The notes: generated by a model from the letters alone, not told the origin. 64,000 nucleotides of DNA from Atlantibacter hermannii (GCA_900635495.1 LR134136.1:620001-684000); one strand, 5' to 3'; shown: positions 45,433 to 54,155, counted from the first letter of the stretch. A program made the numbers and translations.

Positions 45433-46629
45433 ATGTCCTTAGCTTGTGTATTAGTCATTAACTGTGGTTCCTCCTCCATGAAGTTCTCGGTCATTCCTCA
45501 GGATGACGACCAGCCCGTGTTGTCCGGCCTGGCGGAACGGCTGGGGATCGACCACGCGGTAATCACCTTCAAAGACCGCGACGGCAATAAAACGACCGTG
45601 GCGCTGGATCAGGCCAGCCATGAGCACGCGCTGTCGGTGTTATTCGCCCGCCTCAGCGCACAACGGTTGCTGGAAACGCTCTGCGCAATCGGGCATCGCG
45701 TGGCGCACGGCGGCAGTGATTTTAAACAGTCGGTTTTGGTCACCGATGAGGTGATTGAGAGGATCCGCGCCCTGTCGGCGCTGGCACCGCTGCACAATCC
45801 CGCCAACCTGGTGGGGATTGAAGCGGCGAGGGCGCTGCTGCCCGCGCTGCCGCAGGTGGCGGTGTTTGATACCGCTTTCCACCAGACCCTCTCCCCGGCG
45901 GCATATACCTATGCGATCCCGCTGGAATACCAGCTGGCGTATCAGGTGCGCCGCTACGGCTTCCACGGCACCTCTCACCGTTATATCGCGGCTGAAGCGT
46001 TGGAGACGCTGGATCTTGACCCGGCGGATCACGGCATCGTGATTGCCCACCTGGGGAATGGTTCATCGCTGTGCGCAGTGCAAAACGGCGAAAGCGTTGA
46101 TACCTCCATGGGGATGACACCGCTGGAAGGACTGGTGATGGGCACGCGCTGTGGCGATCTCGATTTCGGTGCCGCCGCGTATCTTGCCAACTGCACCGGG
46201 CAACCCATCGACACGCTGTACAAAATGGTCAATAACCAGTCCGGTTTGCTGGGGATTTCGGGATTGTCCAGCGATTGCCGCACGCTCCAGCAGGCGCGGG
46301 ACGAAGGGCACGAGCGGGCAACGCTCGCCATTGACGTACTGGTGCATCGCCTCGCCCGGCATATCGGCGGACACGTTGCGGCGTTAAAACGCTTTGACGC
46401 GCTGATTTTTACCGGCGGCATTGGCGAAAACTCGGCACTGATCCGCGAACTTACCGTGAAACGCCTTCAGGCGCTGGGCTTAACGCTTGACGATGAGCGC
46501 AACCAGCAGCTCTTTGGCGGGCGTAGCGGGATCATTTCCGGTACGGGCGCAACAAAGATTGCCGTCATCCCGACCAATGAAGAAAAAATGATTGCTATGG
46601 ACGCCGCGGCCATTGCCTGTACGGCGTAA
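45433..46629 (+). CDS. Acetate/propionate kinase (AckA/PduW-like)
   Basis: A 398-residue acetokinase: acyl-phosphate plus ADP gives carboxylate plus ATP. Typical motifs: VLVINCGSSSMKFSVI at the N-terminus, GHRVAHGG (~95), RRYGFHGTSHRYI (~178), AHLGNGSSLCAV (~210) and FTGGIGENSALIR (~325). It provides the ATP-yielding end step downstream of PduL, probably in the cytosol since no targeting extension is seen. It ends the first gene block; a 286-bp spacer follows. Confidence 0.92.
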   Translation: MSLACVLVINCGSSSMKFSVIPQDDDQPVLSGLAERLGIDHAVITFKDRDGNKTTVALDQASHEHALSVLFARLSAQRLLETLCAIGHRVAHGGSDFKQSVLVTDEVIERIRALSALAPLHNPANLVGIEAARALLPALPQVAVFDTAFHQTLSPAAYTYAIPLEYQLAYQVRRYGFHGTSHRYIAAEALETLDLDPADHGIVIAHLGNGSSLCAVQNGESVDTSMGMTPLEGLVMGTRCGDLDFGAAAYLANCTGQPIDTLYKMVNNQSGLLGISGLSSDCRTLQQARDEGHERATLAIDVLVHRLARHIGGHVAALKRFDALIFTGGIGENSALIRELTVKRLQALGLTLDDERNQQLFGGRSGIISGTGATKIAVIPTNEEKMIAMDAAAIACTA

Positions 46630-46915
46630 TAATTGGTTAAAAATGCGATCGCTTTAACAGTAATAATTATTGTTTTTCGGATCGAAATTATTTTGTCCAC
46701 CACGAATAAAACCCGAGGCTTTTATTGCCGTGAACAGGTGGATTTTATTGTCAGCCACGGGAATCTAAAAACAAGATAGTCCCGCTGACGCGCAAAACAT
46801 TTTGTCCGAATAACTTTAGCATCACTCTGAATCAATAATTAACGCACATGGGTAAATCCGTGGATTGCTATTCCTCTGTGCACGTTTTCTTTCTATCAGA
46901 AATATCGAGGTTGTT
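46630..46915 (+). promoter_or_regulatory. Spacer with probable second promoter of the locus
   Basis: 286 bp of AT-rich DNA without a gene, upstream of the shell-protein block. The octamer TTTTGTCC occurs twice (around 46691 and 46800), 109 bp apart. These may be response-regulator sites. No -10/-35 pair could be fixed. Confidence 0.45.
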
Positions 46916-47197
46916 ATGCAACAAGAAGCATTAGGAATGGTTGAAACGAAAGGCCTGGTTTCTGCAATTGAAGCCGCAGACACCATGGTTAAATCCGCCA
47001 ACGTTACGCTGGTGGGTTACGAAAAAATCGGTTCCGGCCTGGTAACCGTTATGGTTCGTGGCGACGTTGGCGCTGTGAAAGCCGCGACTGACGCGGGTTC
47101 TGCGGCTGCTGGCAAAGTGGGCGAACTGGTTTCCGTACACGTTATTCCGCGCCCGCATATCGAAGTGGAAAAAATTCTGCCGAAGGCCGTCGGTTAA
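46916..47197 (+). CDS. BMC-H major shell hexamer, PduA-like
   Basis: A 93-residue single BMC domain (ALGMVETKGLVSAIEAADTMVKSANVTLVGYEK ... VTVMVRGDVGAVKAATDAG ... VSVHVIPRPHIEVEKILP), the canonical PduA/PduJ size and sequence. It forms hexamers that tile the shell facets, with a central pore near the KIGSG loop. ATG 46916 follows CGAGG; an ORF from 46865 is an artefact of open frame. It is the first gene of the shell block. Confidence 0.95.
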   Translation: MQQEALGMVETKGLVSAIEAADTMVKSANVTLVGYEKIGSGLVTVMVRGDVGAVKAATDAGSAAAGKVGELVSVHVIPRPHIEVEKILPKAVG

Positions 47198-47215
47198 TAA
47201 TTAAGGATACTGATC

Positions 47216-48001
47216 ATGAGAGATAATCTTGTTGAGCAGATTATATCTGACGTAATGAATAAACAAACCGATGCGCAAGCGAAATCCAATACCGCTGCAA
47301 ATTTTGCCGGTTGCGGTATCACGGAATTTGTTGGCACTGCGTTGGGTCACACTATCGGCCTGGTGATTGCCAATGTCGATAATCAATTGCATGAAGTCAT
47401 GAATATCGACAAGAAATATCGCTCTATCGGTATTCTGGGCGCGCGCACCGGCGCAGGCCCGCATATTTTTGCGGCTGATGAAGCTATTAAAGCAACCAAC
47501 AGCGAAATTATTTCTATTGAGCTGGCCCGCGACACCGAAGGCGGCGGCGGACACGGTTGCTTAATTATTTTTGGCGCTTCTGATGTTTCCGACGTCAGAC
47601 GTGCGGTTGAAGTTGCGCTGTCTGAAATTGAACGCACCATGGGTGATGTTTACGGTTCACCGGCAGGCCACCTCGAATTCCAGTACACCGCCCGCGCCAG
47701 CTACGCGCTGAATAAAGCGCTCGGCGCCCCGGTTGGCAAGTCTTTCGGCATGACCTGCGCCTCGCCTGCGGCGATTGGCCTGGTGATTGCGGATGCGGCG
47801 GCAAAATCGGCGGTGATCGATCCGGTGGGTTACGCCAGCCCCTCAAAAGGCACCAGCTTCAGTAACGAAGTGATCTTTACCTTTTCCGGTGATTCCGGCG
47901 CGGTACGCCAGGCCGTCATTGCAGCACGCGAAGTAGGTTTGCAACTGCTTGCAACGTTAGACCCGGCGGAAATTAAATCCACCACGACGCCGTATATCTA
48001 A
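47216..48001 (+). CDS. BMC-T tandem-domain shell protein, PduB-like
   Basis: A 261-residue tandem BMC protein closely similar to PduB. Residues ~1-37 are a variable N-terminal region. The first BMC domain (GCGITEFVGTALGHTIGLVIANVD ... RYRSIGILGARTGAGPHIFAADEA) and the second (FGMTCASPAAIGLVIADAAAKSAVID ... FTFSGDSGAVRQAVIAAREVG) are both complete. Family role: trimers with a pseudohexameric footprint and a gated pore. As I recall, choline-type compartments usually lack such a protein, so it argues for a diol-type locus. Confidence 0.94.
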   Translation: MRDNLVEQIISDVMNKQTDAQAKSNTAANFAGCGITEFVGTALGHTIGLVIANVDNQLHEVMNIDKKYRSIGILGARTGAGPHIFAADEAIKATNSEIISIELARDTEGGGGHGCLIIFGASDVSDVRRAVEVALSEIERTMGDVYGSPAGHLEFQYTARASYALNKALGAPVGKSFGMTCASPAAIGLVIADAAAKSAVIDPVGYASPSKGTSFSNEVIFTFSGDSGAVRQAVIAAREVGLQLLATLDPAEIKSTTTPYI

Positions 48002-48053
48002 GCATCGGGTGACGACGCGTGCGACGCGGTCGGCAGTAGTAAGGAATTTAAAG

Positions 48054-49571
48054 ATGAATGATATTGAAATCGCTCAGGCTGTCTCGACGATCCTGAGCAA
48101 ATTCACCAAAGCAACACCGGATGCGGCTCCGGCAGCGCCCGCCACGTCTGATACGGCGCGGGTTGAAGGGCTGGATGAAATCGTCGCGAAGGCGCTGGCG
48201 CAGCAGTCCTGCGGACAGACCGCCTGCGCATCGTCTCAGGTCGCGAACGCCGGAAACGGTGCCTTCGACACCATGGACGAAGCGATTTCCGCAGCCGTCC
48301 TGGCGCAGGTGCAGTATCGCCACTGTTCTATGCAAGACCGTGCCTCGTTTATCAATGGCATCCGCGATGTGTTCCTGCAGGAAGACGTATTGCGCGCCAT
48401 TTCCCGGATGGCGGTGGATGAAACCGGCATGGGGAACTACGAGGACAAACTGATCAAAAACCGCGTCGCAGCGCTGAAAACGCCAGGTCTTGAGGATCTG
48501 GCCACCCGCGCAATAACCGGCGACGGTGGTTTAACGCTGATCGAATATTCGGCTTTTGGGGTGATTGGTTCGATTACGCCCACCACCAATCCGACCGAAA
48601 CCATTATTAATAACAGCATCAGCATGCTGGCGGCAGGCAACACCGTGGTGTTCAGCCCGCACCCGCGTTCACGCAAAGTCTCGCTGTATGCGGTCGAGCT
48701 GATTAACAACAAGCTTGCCCAACTGGGCGCACCGGCCAACATGGTGGTGACGGTGACTAAACCGTCTATCGATAATACCAACACCATGATCAATGACCCG
48801 CGCATCAACATGCTGGTCGCGACAGGCGGTCCGGCCATCGTGAAAACCGTGATGTCATCCGGGAAGAAAGCGATTGGCGCAGGCGCAGGCAATCCGCCAG
48901 CGGTGGTAGACGAAACGGCGGATATCGAAAAAGCGGCTCGCGACATCATCAAGGGCTGTAGCTTCGACAACAACCTGCCGTGCGTGGCCGAAAAAGAAGT
49001 GATTGTGGTGAACCAGGTGGCGGACTATCTGATTCACTGCATGAAGAAAAGCGGCGCGTATCTGCTGTGCGACAAGAAGTTGATCCAGCAGTTGCAGTCG
49101 CTGGTGCTGAATGAAAAAGGCACCGGGCCGAATACCGCATTCGTGGGTAAAGACGCACGCTACATCCTGCAGCAACTGGGGATCGTGGCAGGCGACGATA
49201 TCAAAGTCATCCTGATCGAGACGGAGAAAACCCATCCGTTCGTGGTGCATGAGCTGATGATGCCTGTGCTGCCGGTGGTGCGCGTCGACAACGTAGACGA
49301 CGCCATCGAGCTGGCGGTGAAGGTCGAACACGGTAATCGCCACACGGCGATCATGCACTCCACCAACGTCGAAAAACTCACCAAAATGGCGCGCCTGATC
49401 CAGACCACCATTTTTGTGAAGAACGGTCCCTCCTATTCGGGGATTGGGGTGGGTGGTGAAGGGCATGCCACCTTTACGATTGCCGGCCCGACCGGTGAAG
49501 GTCTTACGTCAGCACAGTCGTTTGCACGGCATCGTCGCTGCGTAATGGTTGAAGCGTTGAACATCCGCTAA
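48054..49571 (+). CDS. CoA-acylating aldehyde dehydrogenase (PduP/EutE-like)
   Basis: A 505-residue enzyme that oxidises the aldehyde product to acyl-CoA with NAD+. Catalytic Cys310 lies in DNNLPCVAEKEV. NAD-site elements are SITPTTNPTETIINN and LVATGGPAIVKTVMSSGKKAIGAGAGNPP. The first ~18 residues (NDIEIAQAVSTILSKF) form a clear encapsulation peptide joined by a ~60-residue Ala-rich linker. ATG 48054 follows AAGGAA. It lies between the shell genes and the glycyl radical enzyme and is the core partner of the latter. Confidence 0.94.
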   Translation: MNDIEIAQAVSTILSKFTKATPDAAPAAPATSDTARVEGLDEIVAKALAQQSCGQTACASSQVANAGNGAFDTMDEAISAAVLAQVQYRHCSMQDRASFINGIRDVFLQEDVLRAISRMAVDETGMGNYEDKLIKNRVAALKTPGLEDLATRAITGDGGLTLIEYSAFGVIGSITPTTNPTETIINNSISMLAAGNTVVFSPHPRSRKVSLYAVELINNKLAQLGAPANMVVTVTKPSIDNTNTMINDPRINMLVATGGPAIVKTVMSSGKKAIGAGAGNPPAVVDETADIEKAARDIIKGCSFDNNLPCVAEKEVIVVNQVADYLIHCMKKSGAYLLCDKKLIQQLQSLVLNEKGTGPNTAFVGKDARYILQQLGIVAGDDIKVILIETEKTHPFVVHELMMPVLPVVRVDNVDDAIELAVKVEHGNRHTAIMHSTNVEKLTKMARLIQTTIFVKNGPSYSGIGVGGEGHATFTIAGPTGEGLTSAQSFARHRRCVMVEALNIR

Positions 49572-49594
49572 CCATCGCGAAGGGTAACTCAAAG

Positions 49595-49894
49595 ATGAAA
49601 AAACGGATCATTAACGCGCCGACCCCCGATATCCTGGCCATGTTGAAACGGCGGATGCCGGGAGAGTTTCGGTCTCGTCTGGATTTGATTCGCATCGACG
49701 CCATTGGCTTGTTAATGCTGCCGGTACCGGATCTCTACTTTTATGCCGATGTGGCGAGTAAGAGTGCCAATGTGGTGGTATCGGAAATCTTTGGCAGTTG
49801 CCCTCAGCACATCACCACCCTGGCCATTTTTGGCGAAGTCGCGGCGGTGCATGAAGCCATGCGAATAATTGGGGATGATGACAACGCGTTCTGA
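49595..49894 (+). CDS. Short circularly permuted BMC protein, PduU/EutS-like
   Basis: A 99-residue protein. The segment DAIGLLMLPVPDLYFYADVASKSANVVVSEIF ... TLAIFGEVAAVHEAMRII aligns with the BMC core of PduU/EutS, and the permuted RIINAPTPDIL strand precedes it. Compared with PduU (116 residues) it lacks the N-terminal segment that forms the capping beta-barrel, and the C-terminus stops soon after the last helix. Shell facet protein is the likely role. Its pore may be uncapped. It follows the aldehyde dehydrogenase by 23 bp. Confidence 0.8.
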   Translation: MKKRIINAPTPDILAMLKRRMPGEFRSRLDLIRIDAIGLLMLPVPDLYFYADVASKSANVVVSEIFGSCPQHITTLAIFGEVAAVHEAMRIIGDDDNAF

Positions 49895-49904
49895 GAGTTC
49901 GCTT

Positions 49905-50480
49905 ATGAAGAAGATATTACTTATCGCAGGCGATTTCTCTGAAGACTATGAAGTCATGGTGCCATGGCAGGCATTAAGCATGTTAGGTTTCAGAGTGGAT
50001 GTTGTATGTCCGGGAAAACGAGCGGGCGAGTTTATTAAAACCGCCATTCACGATTTTGAAGGTGACCAAACGTATACCGAAAAGCCCGGACACCTTTTTA
50101 GATTAACCGCATCATTTGATGAAATAAGGTTACAGGAATATTGCGGCATTTATATTTCAGGCGGGCGTTCTTCAGAATACCTGCGATTAAATAAATCAGT
50201 GCTGAATATTGTGCATTACGCAATTAATTTTTCATTACCTGTTGCTGCAATTTGTCATGGCCCACAAATTCTGGCCGCTGCGGGGGTATTAAAAGGCAGG
50301 AAACTGACAGGATATTTTACGGTAAAACCGGAAGTGGAAATGGCGGGCGGCCTGTGGGTTACCGCCGCAGATGACGAGGCCGTCGTGGACGGGAACCTCA
50401 TCACTGCCACCACCTGGATGGGACATCCGGCGATATTACGTCATTTTATTACTCAGATCGGCACCAGCATTATTCATTAA
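49905..50480 (+). CDS. DJ-1/PfpI-family protein within the microcompartment operon
   Basis: 191 residues from ATG 49905 of the DJ-1/PfpI superfamily (KKILLIAGDFSEDYEVMVPWQAL; nucleophile elbow AICHGPQILAAAG with Cys near residue 117; TGYFTVKPEVEMAGG). Members include glyoxalases/deglycases, chaperones and proteases. In a locus that generates reactive aldehydes, aldehyde or adduct detoxification is a reasonable inference, not proven. Codon use is more AT-rich than its neighbours. The stop lies 48 bp before the glycyl radical enzyme. The ORF from 49869 overlaps the previous gene and is not favoured. Confidence 0.8.
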   Translation: MKKILLIAGDFSEDYEVMVPWQALSMLGFRVDVVCPGKRAGEFIKTAIHDFEGDQTYTEKPGHLFRLTASFDEIRLQEYCGIYISGGRSSEYLRLNKSVLNIVHYAINFSLPVAAICHGPQILAAAGVLKGRKLTGYFTVKPEVEMAGGLWVTAADDEAVVDGNLITATTWMGHPAILRHFITQIGTSIIH

Positions 50481-50528
50481 TACCCCGGCATCGCCGCAAG
50501 GTTAACAAAATATATTCGGGAGTTTTGT

Positions 50529-53081
50529 ATGTTAGAGAAAGGTTTTTCTAATCCGACTGACCGTGTTGTAAGACTGAAAAATATGATTCTGACGGCGAAG
50601 CCGTATGTGGAATCAGAACGCGCAGTGCTCGCAACCGAAGCGTATAAAGAAACAGAACAACTGCCAGCCATTATGCGTCGCGCAAAAGTGGTTGAAAAAA
50701 TCTTTAATGAATTACCGGTGACTATTCGCCCGGATGAATTAATTGTTGGCGCGGTGACGATTAATCCACGCTCGACGGAAATCTGCCCTGAATTCTCGTA
50801 TGACTGGGTAGAAAAAGAGTTCGAGACCATGGAACACCGTATTGCCGACCCGTTCATCATCCCGAAAAAAACCGCGCAGGATCTGCACGACGCTTTCAAA
50901 TACTGGCCGGGTAAAACCACCAGCTCACTGGCGGCATCGTACATGTCTGAAGGCACCAAAGAGAGTATGGCGAGCGGTGTGTTCACCGTCGGCAACTACT
51001 TCTACGGCGGTGTTGGCCACGTTAGCGTCGACTACGGCAAAGTATTAAAAATCGGCTTTCGCGGCATCATCAATGAAGTCAGCCGTGCGCTGGAGGCCTT
51101 AGACCGCAGCGAGCCGGGCTACATCAAAAAAGAGCAGTTCTATAACGCAGTGCTGATCAGCTACAACGCAGCGATCCGTTTCGCTCACCGCTATGCGGAA
51201 GAAGCGTCCCGTCTGGCACAGCAGGAGAGCAACCCGGCCCGTAAACGCGAGCTGGAGCAAATCGCCCAGAACTGTACCCGCGTACCGGAATACGGCGCCA
51301 CCACCTTCTGGGAAGCGTGCCAGACATTCTGGTTCATCCAGAGCATGCTGCAAATTGAATCCAGCGGCCACTCCATCTCCCCGGGGCGTTTCGACCAGTA
51401 CATGTATCCGTACCTGGCGGCAGATAAATCCATCTCCCGCGAGTTCGCGCAGGAGCTGGTGGATTGCTGCTGGATCAAGCTGAACGACATCAACAAAACC
51501 CGTGACGAAGTGTCGGCTCAGGCGTTCGCCGGTTATGCGGTGTTCCAGAACCTGTGCTGCGGCGGTCAGACCGAAGACGGTCGCGACGCCACCAACGACC
51601 TGAGCTACATGTGTATGGAAGCGACCGCGCACGTTCGTCTGCCGCAGCCGTCTTTCTCCATCCGCGTCTGGCAGGGTACCCCGGATGCGTTCCTGTATCG
51701 TGCATGCGAACTGGTGCGTATGGGCCTGGGCGTGCCGGCGATGTACAACGATGAGGTGATTATTCCGGCCCTGCAAAACCGTGGCGTTTCACTGCGCGAT
51801 GCGCGTGATTACTGCATCATCGGTTGCGTGGAACCGCAGGCGCCGCACCGTACTGAAGGCTGGCATGACGCCGCGTTCTTTAACGTCGCCAAAGTGCTGG
51901 AAATCACCCTGAATAACGGCCGCGTCGGCAGTAAGCAGCTTGGTCCGGTAACCGGCGAGCTGACGCAATACACCAGCATGGACGACTTCTACACCGCGTT
52001 CCAGAAACAGATGGCGCACTTTGTTCATCAACTGGTTGAAGCCTGTAACAGCGTGGATATCGCCCACGGCGAACGTTGCCCGCTGCCGTTCCTGTCTGCA
52101 CTGGTCGACGACTGTATTGGTCGCGGTAAATCCCTGCAGGAAGGCGGCGCGATCTACAACTTCACCGGTCCGCAGGCGTTCGGCGTTGCCGATACCGGCG
52201 ACTCCGTCTACGCCATTCAGAAACAGGTGTTCGAAGATCGCAAACTGTCACTGAGCGAGCTGAAGAGTGCGCTGGATGCCAACTTCGGCTACCCGGTAGG
52301 CGCGAATCCGCATACCCCGGCGGCAAAATCCTCGCTGAATGAGCAGGATATTTACGCTGTGGTGAAACGCATTATCGAGCAGCACGGCGCGCTGGATCCG
52401 GCGGCGATCAAAAATGAAGTCTATCGTCAGCTGACTTCCGGCAATGCGGCACCGGTGCAGTCCGGCACCATGTCCCGCCATGAAGAGATCCGCCGTATCC
52501 TGGAAAATACGCCGTGCTTCGGTAACGACATCGATGACGTCGACCTGGTGGCGCGCAAATGTGCACTGATCTACTGCCAGGAAGTGGAAAAATACACCAA
52601 CCCGCGTGGCGGCCAGTTCCAGGCCGGTATCTACCCGGTATCTGCTAACGTGCTGTTTGGTAAAGACGTCGCCGCGCTGCCGGATGGCCGTCTGGCGAAA
52701 GAGCCGCTGGCGGATGGTGTGTCGCCGCGTCAGGGTAAAGATACCCTTGGCCCAACCGCTGCGGCTAACTCGGTTGCCAAACTGGACCACTTCATCGCCT
52801 CTAACGGGACGCTCTACAACCAGAAATTCCTGCCGTCTTCGCTGGCAGGGGAAAACGGTCTGCGTAACTTCAGCGGGCTGGTGCGTAACTACTTCGATAA
52901 GAAAGGGATGCACGTCCAGTTCAACGTTATCGACCGCGCTACGCTGATCGAAGCGCAGAAAAATCCTGAGCAGCATCAGGATCTGGTGGTACGTGTGGCG
53001 GGTTACAGCGCCCAGTGGGTCGTGCTGGCGAAAGAAGTTCAGGACGACATCATTAGCCGTACTGAACAGCAATTGTCGTAA
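50529..53081 (+). CDS. Glycyl radical diol dehydratase (probable 1,2-propanediol dehydratase)
   Basis: An 850-residue glycyl radical enzyme. The radical Gly825 is in LVVRVAGYSAQW, and the thiyl Cys433 and base Glu435 in IIGCVEPQ. His164 (GVGHVSVD), His281-Ser282 (SSGHSISPGRFD) and Asp447 (EGWHDAAFF) fall at the same numbers as the known glycerol dehydratase active site. Position 339 is Phe (YAVFQNL) where glycerol dehydratase has Tyr. The Thr/Tyr that I recall at C+13 and C+17 of choline lyase CutC are His and Phe here. There is no long N-terminal extension. It produces aldehyde from a vicinal diol. An activase gene is directly downstream beyond a strong hairpin. Confidence 0.88.
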   Translation: MLEKGFSNPTDRVVRLKNMILTAKPYVESERAVLATEAYKETEQLPAIMRRAKVVEKIFNELPVTIRPDELIVGAVTINPRSTEICPEFSYDWVEKEFETMEHRIADPFIIPKKTAQDLHDAFKYWPGKTTSSLAASYMSEGTKESMASGVFTVGNYFYGGVGHVSVDYGKVLKIGFRGIINEVSRALEALDRSEPGYIKKEQFYNAVLISYNAAIRFAHRYAEEASRLAQQESNPARKRELEQIAQNCTRVPEYGATTFWEACQTFWFIQSMLQIESSGHSISPGRFDQYMYPYLAADKSISREFAQELVDCCWIKLNDINKTRDEVSAQAFAGYAVFQNLCCGGQTEDGRDATNDLSYMCMEATAHVRLPQPSFSIRVWQGTPDAFLYRACELVRMGLGVPAMYNDEVIIPALQNRGVSLRDARDYCIIGCVEPQAPHRTEGWHDAAFFNVAKVLEITLNNGRVGSKQLGPVTGELTQYTSMDDFYTAFQKQMAHFVHQLVEACNSVDIAHGERCPLPFLSALVDDCIGRGKSLQEGGAIYNFTGPQAFGVADTGDSVYAIQKQVFEDRKLSLSELKSALDANFGYPVGANPHTPAAKSSLNEQDIYAVVKRIIEQHGALDPAAIKNEVYRQLTSGNAAPVQSGTMSRHEEIRRILENTPCFGNDIDDVDLVARKCALIYCQEVEKYTNPRGGQFQAGIYPVSANVLFGKDVAALPDGRLAKEPLADGVSPRQGKDTLGPTAAANSVAKLDHFIASNGTLYNQKFLPSSLAGENGLRNFSGLVRNYFDKKGMHVQFNVIDRATLIEAQKNPEQHQDLVVRVAGYSAQWVVLAKEVQDDIISRTEQQLS

Positions 53082-53088
53082 GTCGTTT

Positions 53089-53116
53089 ACGGGCTATGTC
53101 TGATGACATAGCCCGT
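53089..53116 (+). terminator. Strong hairpin between the glycyl radical enzyme and its activase
   Basis: A perfect 12-bp stem, ACGGGCTATGTC / GACATAGCCCGT, with a TGAT loop, starting 8 bp after the stop codon. It has only a weak T-run (CTGTTTTGC). It probably acts as a partial terminator or 3' mRNA stabiliser, keeping activase levels below enzyme levels. Confidence 0.7.
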
Positions 53117-53192
53117 CATAACCTGTTTTGCTATTTCTGGTTTTAATTTTTACCGGCAACGGTAATTCATCTGGCTAATGAAGAGTGATGTT

Positions 53193-54110
53193 ATGAATAA
53201 AGTTGAGTACGAAACCGAAGGCGTCATATTTAATATTCAACGCTATTCTTTGCACGATGGCCCAGGCATTCGCACCATTCCTTTTTTTAAAGGCTGCCCG
53301 CTTTCCTGCAAATGGTGTAGTAATCCTGAATCACAACGTCCGCAGCCAGAATTAATATTTAAAAAGAGTGATTGTATTCGCTGTGGAAAATGTATTGAGG
53401 TTTGTCCTCAGCAGGCGCTTTCCACCACCAATGCCTGGTTTATCGATCGCGACCGCTGTATTCAGTGCGGTAAATGCACGGACGTCTGTCCGACCCACGC
53501 CCTGGAAATGAAGGGCAAACGAATGTCGGTCACGGCGGTGATGCGCGAACTGGAAAAAGAAGAGAATTTATACCGGCGTTCCGGCGGCGGTATTACCCTG
53601 TCCGGCGGCGAGCCGCTGGCGCAACCGGAGTTCGCCCGGGAACTGCTGAAAGCCTGCAAGGCCAAGGGCTGGCACACGGCAATCGAAACCACCGGGTTTA
53701 CCACCAAAGCGGTGATTGATGAGGTGTTTCCCTATGTCGATTTGGCGCTGACCGATATCAAAGCGATCGACCCCGACGTGCATCAGCGTAATACCGGCGT
53801 CAATAACAGCGTGATACTGGAAAATCTGCTGCGTATTTCATTTCTCACCAAAGTGGTGGTGCGTATTCCGGTGATCCCCGGCGTGAATGATAATCCGCAG
53901 GAAATTCACAATATCGCCGAATTCGCCCGTTTAATGCAGAATGTCGATACCATTCATTTATTGCCGTATCACAGCTTCGGTGAAAATAAATATAACTTAT
54001 TAGGCCGCCAGTATCCGATGGGCGACGCCAAAAGTATTGCCGAAGAGAAAATGGCGACATTAAAAGCCACGGTCGAATCTTTAGGTTTTAACTGCCATAT
54101 AGGCGGCTAA
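53193..54110 (+). CDS. Glycyl radical enzyme activase (radical SAM)
   Basis: A 305-residue activase. The radical-SAM cluster is FFKGCPLSCKWCSNPE (CX3CX2C, ~residues 31-46). Two ferredoxin-type clusters, CIRCGKCIEVCP and CIQCGKCTDVCP, form the inserted domain typical of GRE activases. TLSGGEPLAQPEF is the SAM amino-group motif. It abstracts H from Gly825 of the upstream enzyme using SAM and a reduced [4Fe-4S] cluster. ATG 53193 is chosen; an in-frame ATG at 53178 is also possible. A terminator follows. Confidence 0.93.
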   Translation: MNKVEYETEGVIFNIQRYSLHDGPGIRTIPFFKGCPLSCKWCSNPESQRPQPELIFKKSDCIRCGKCIEVCPQQALSTTNAWFIDRDRCIQCGKCTDVCPTHALEMKGKRMSVTAVMRELEKEENLYRRSGGGITLSGGEPLAQPEFARELLKACKAKGWHTAIETTGFTTKAVIDEVFPYVDLALTDIKAIDPDVHQRNTGVNNSVILENLLRISFLTKVVVRIPVIPGVNDNPQEIHNIAEFARLMQNVDTIHLLPYHSFGENKYNLLGRQYPMGDAKSIAEEKMATLKATVESLGFNCHIGG

Positions 54111-54127
54111 TTAATACAACAATGACG

Positions 54128-54155
54128 GCGCGGCGCTATTATGCTGCGCTTTTTT
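54128..54155 (+). terminator. Rho-independent terminator after the activase
   Basis: GCGCGGC pairs with GCTGCGC (one G-T pair) around an 8-nt loop, followed by six T. It separates the activase from the membrane protein gene, which must therefore have its own promoter or rely on read-through. Confidence 0.75.

Noticed and set aside
50529..53081. Annotation of the glycyl radical enzyme as choline TMA-lyase (CutC)
   Set aside because: The locus has a PduB-like BMC-T and a PocR sensor. The residues at C+13 and C+17 are His and Phe rather than the Thr and Tyr I recall for CutC. His164/His281/Asp447 match diol dehydratases. There is no CutC-type N-terminal extension.
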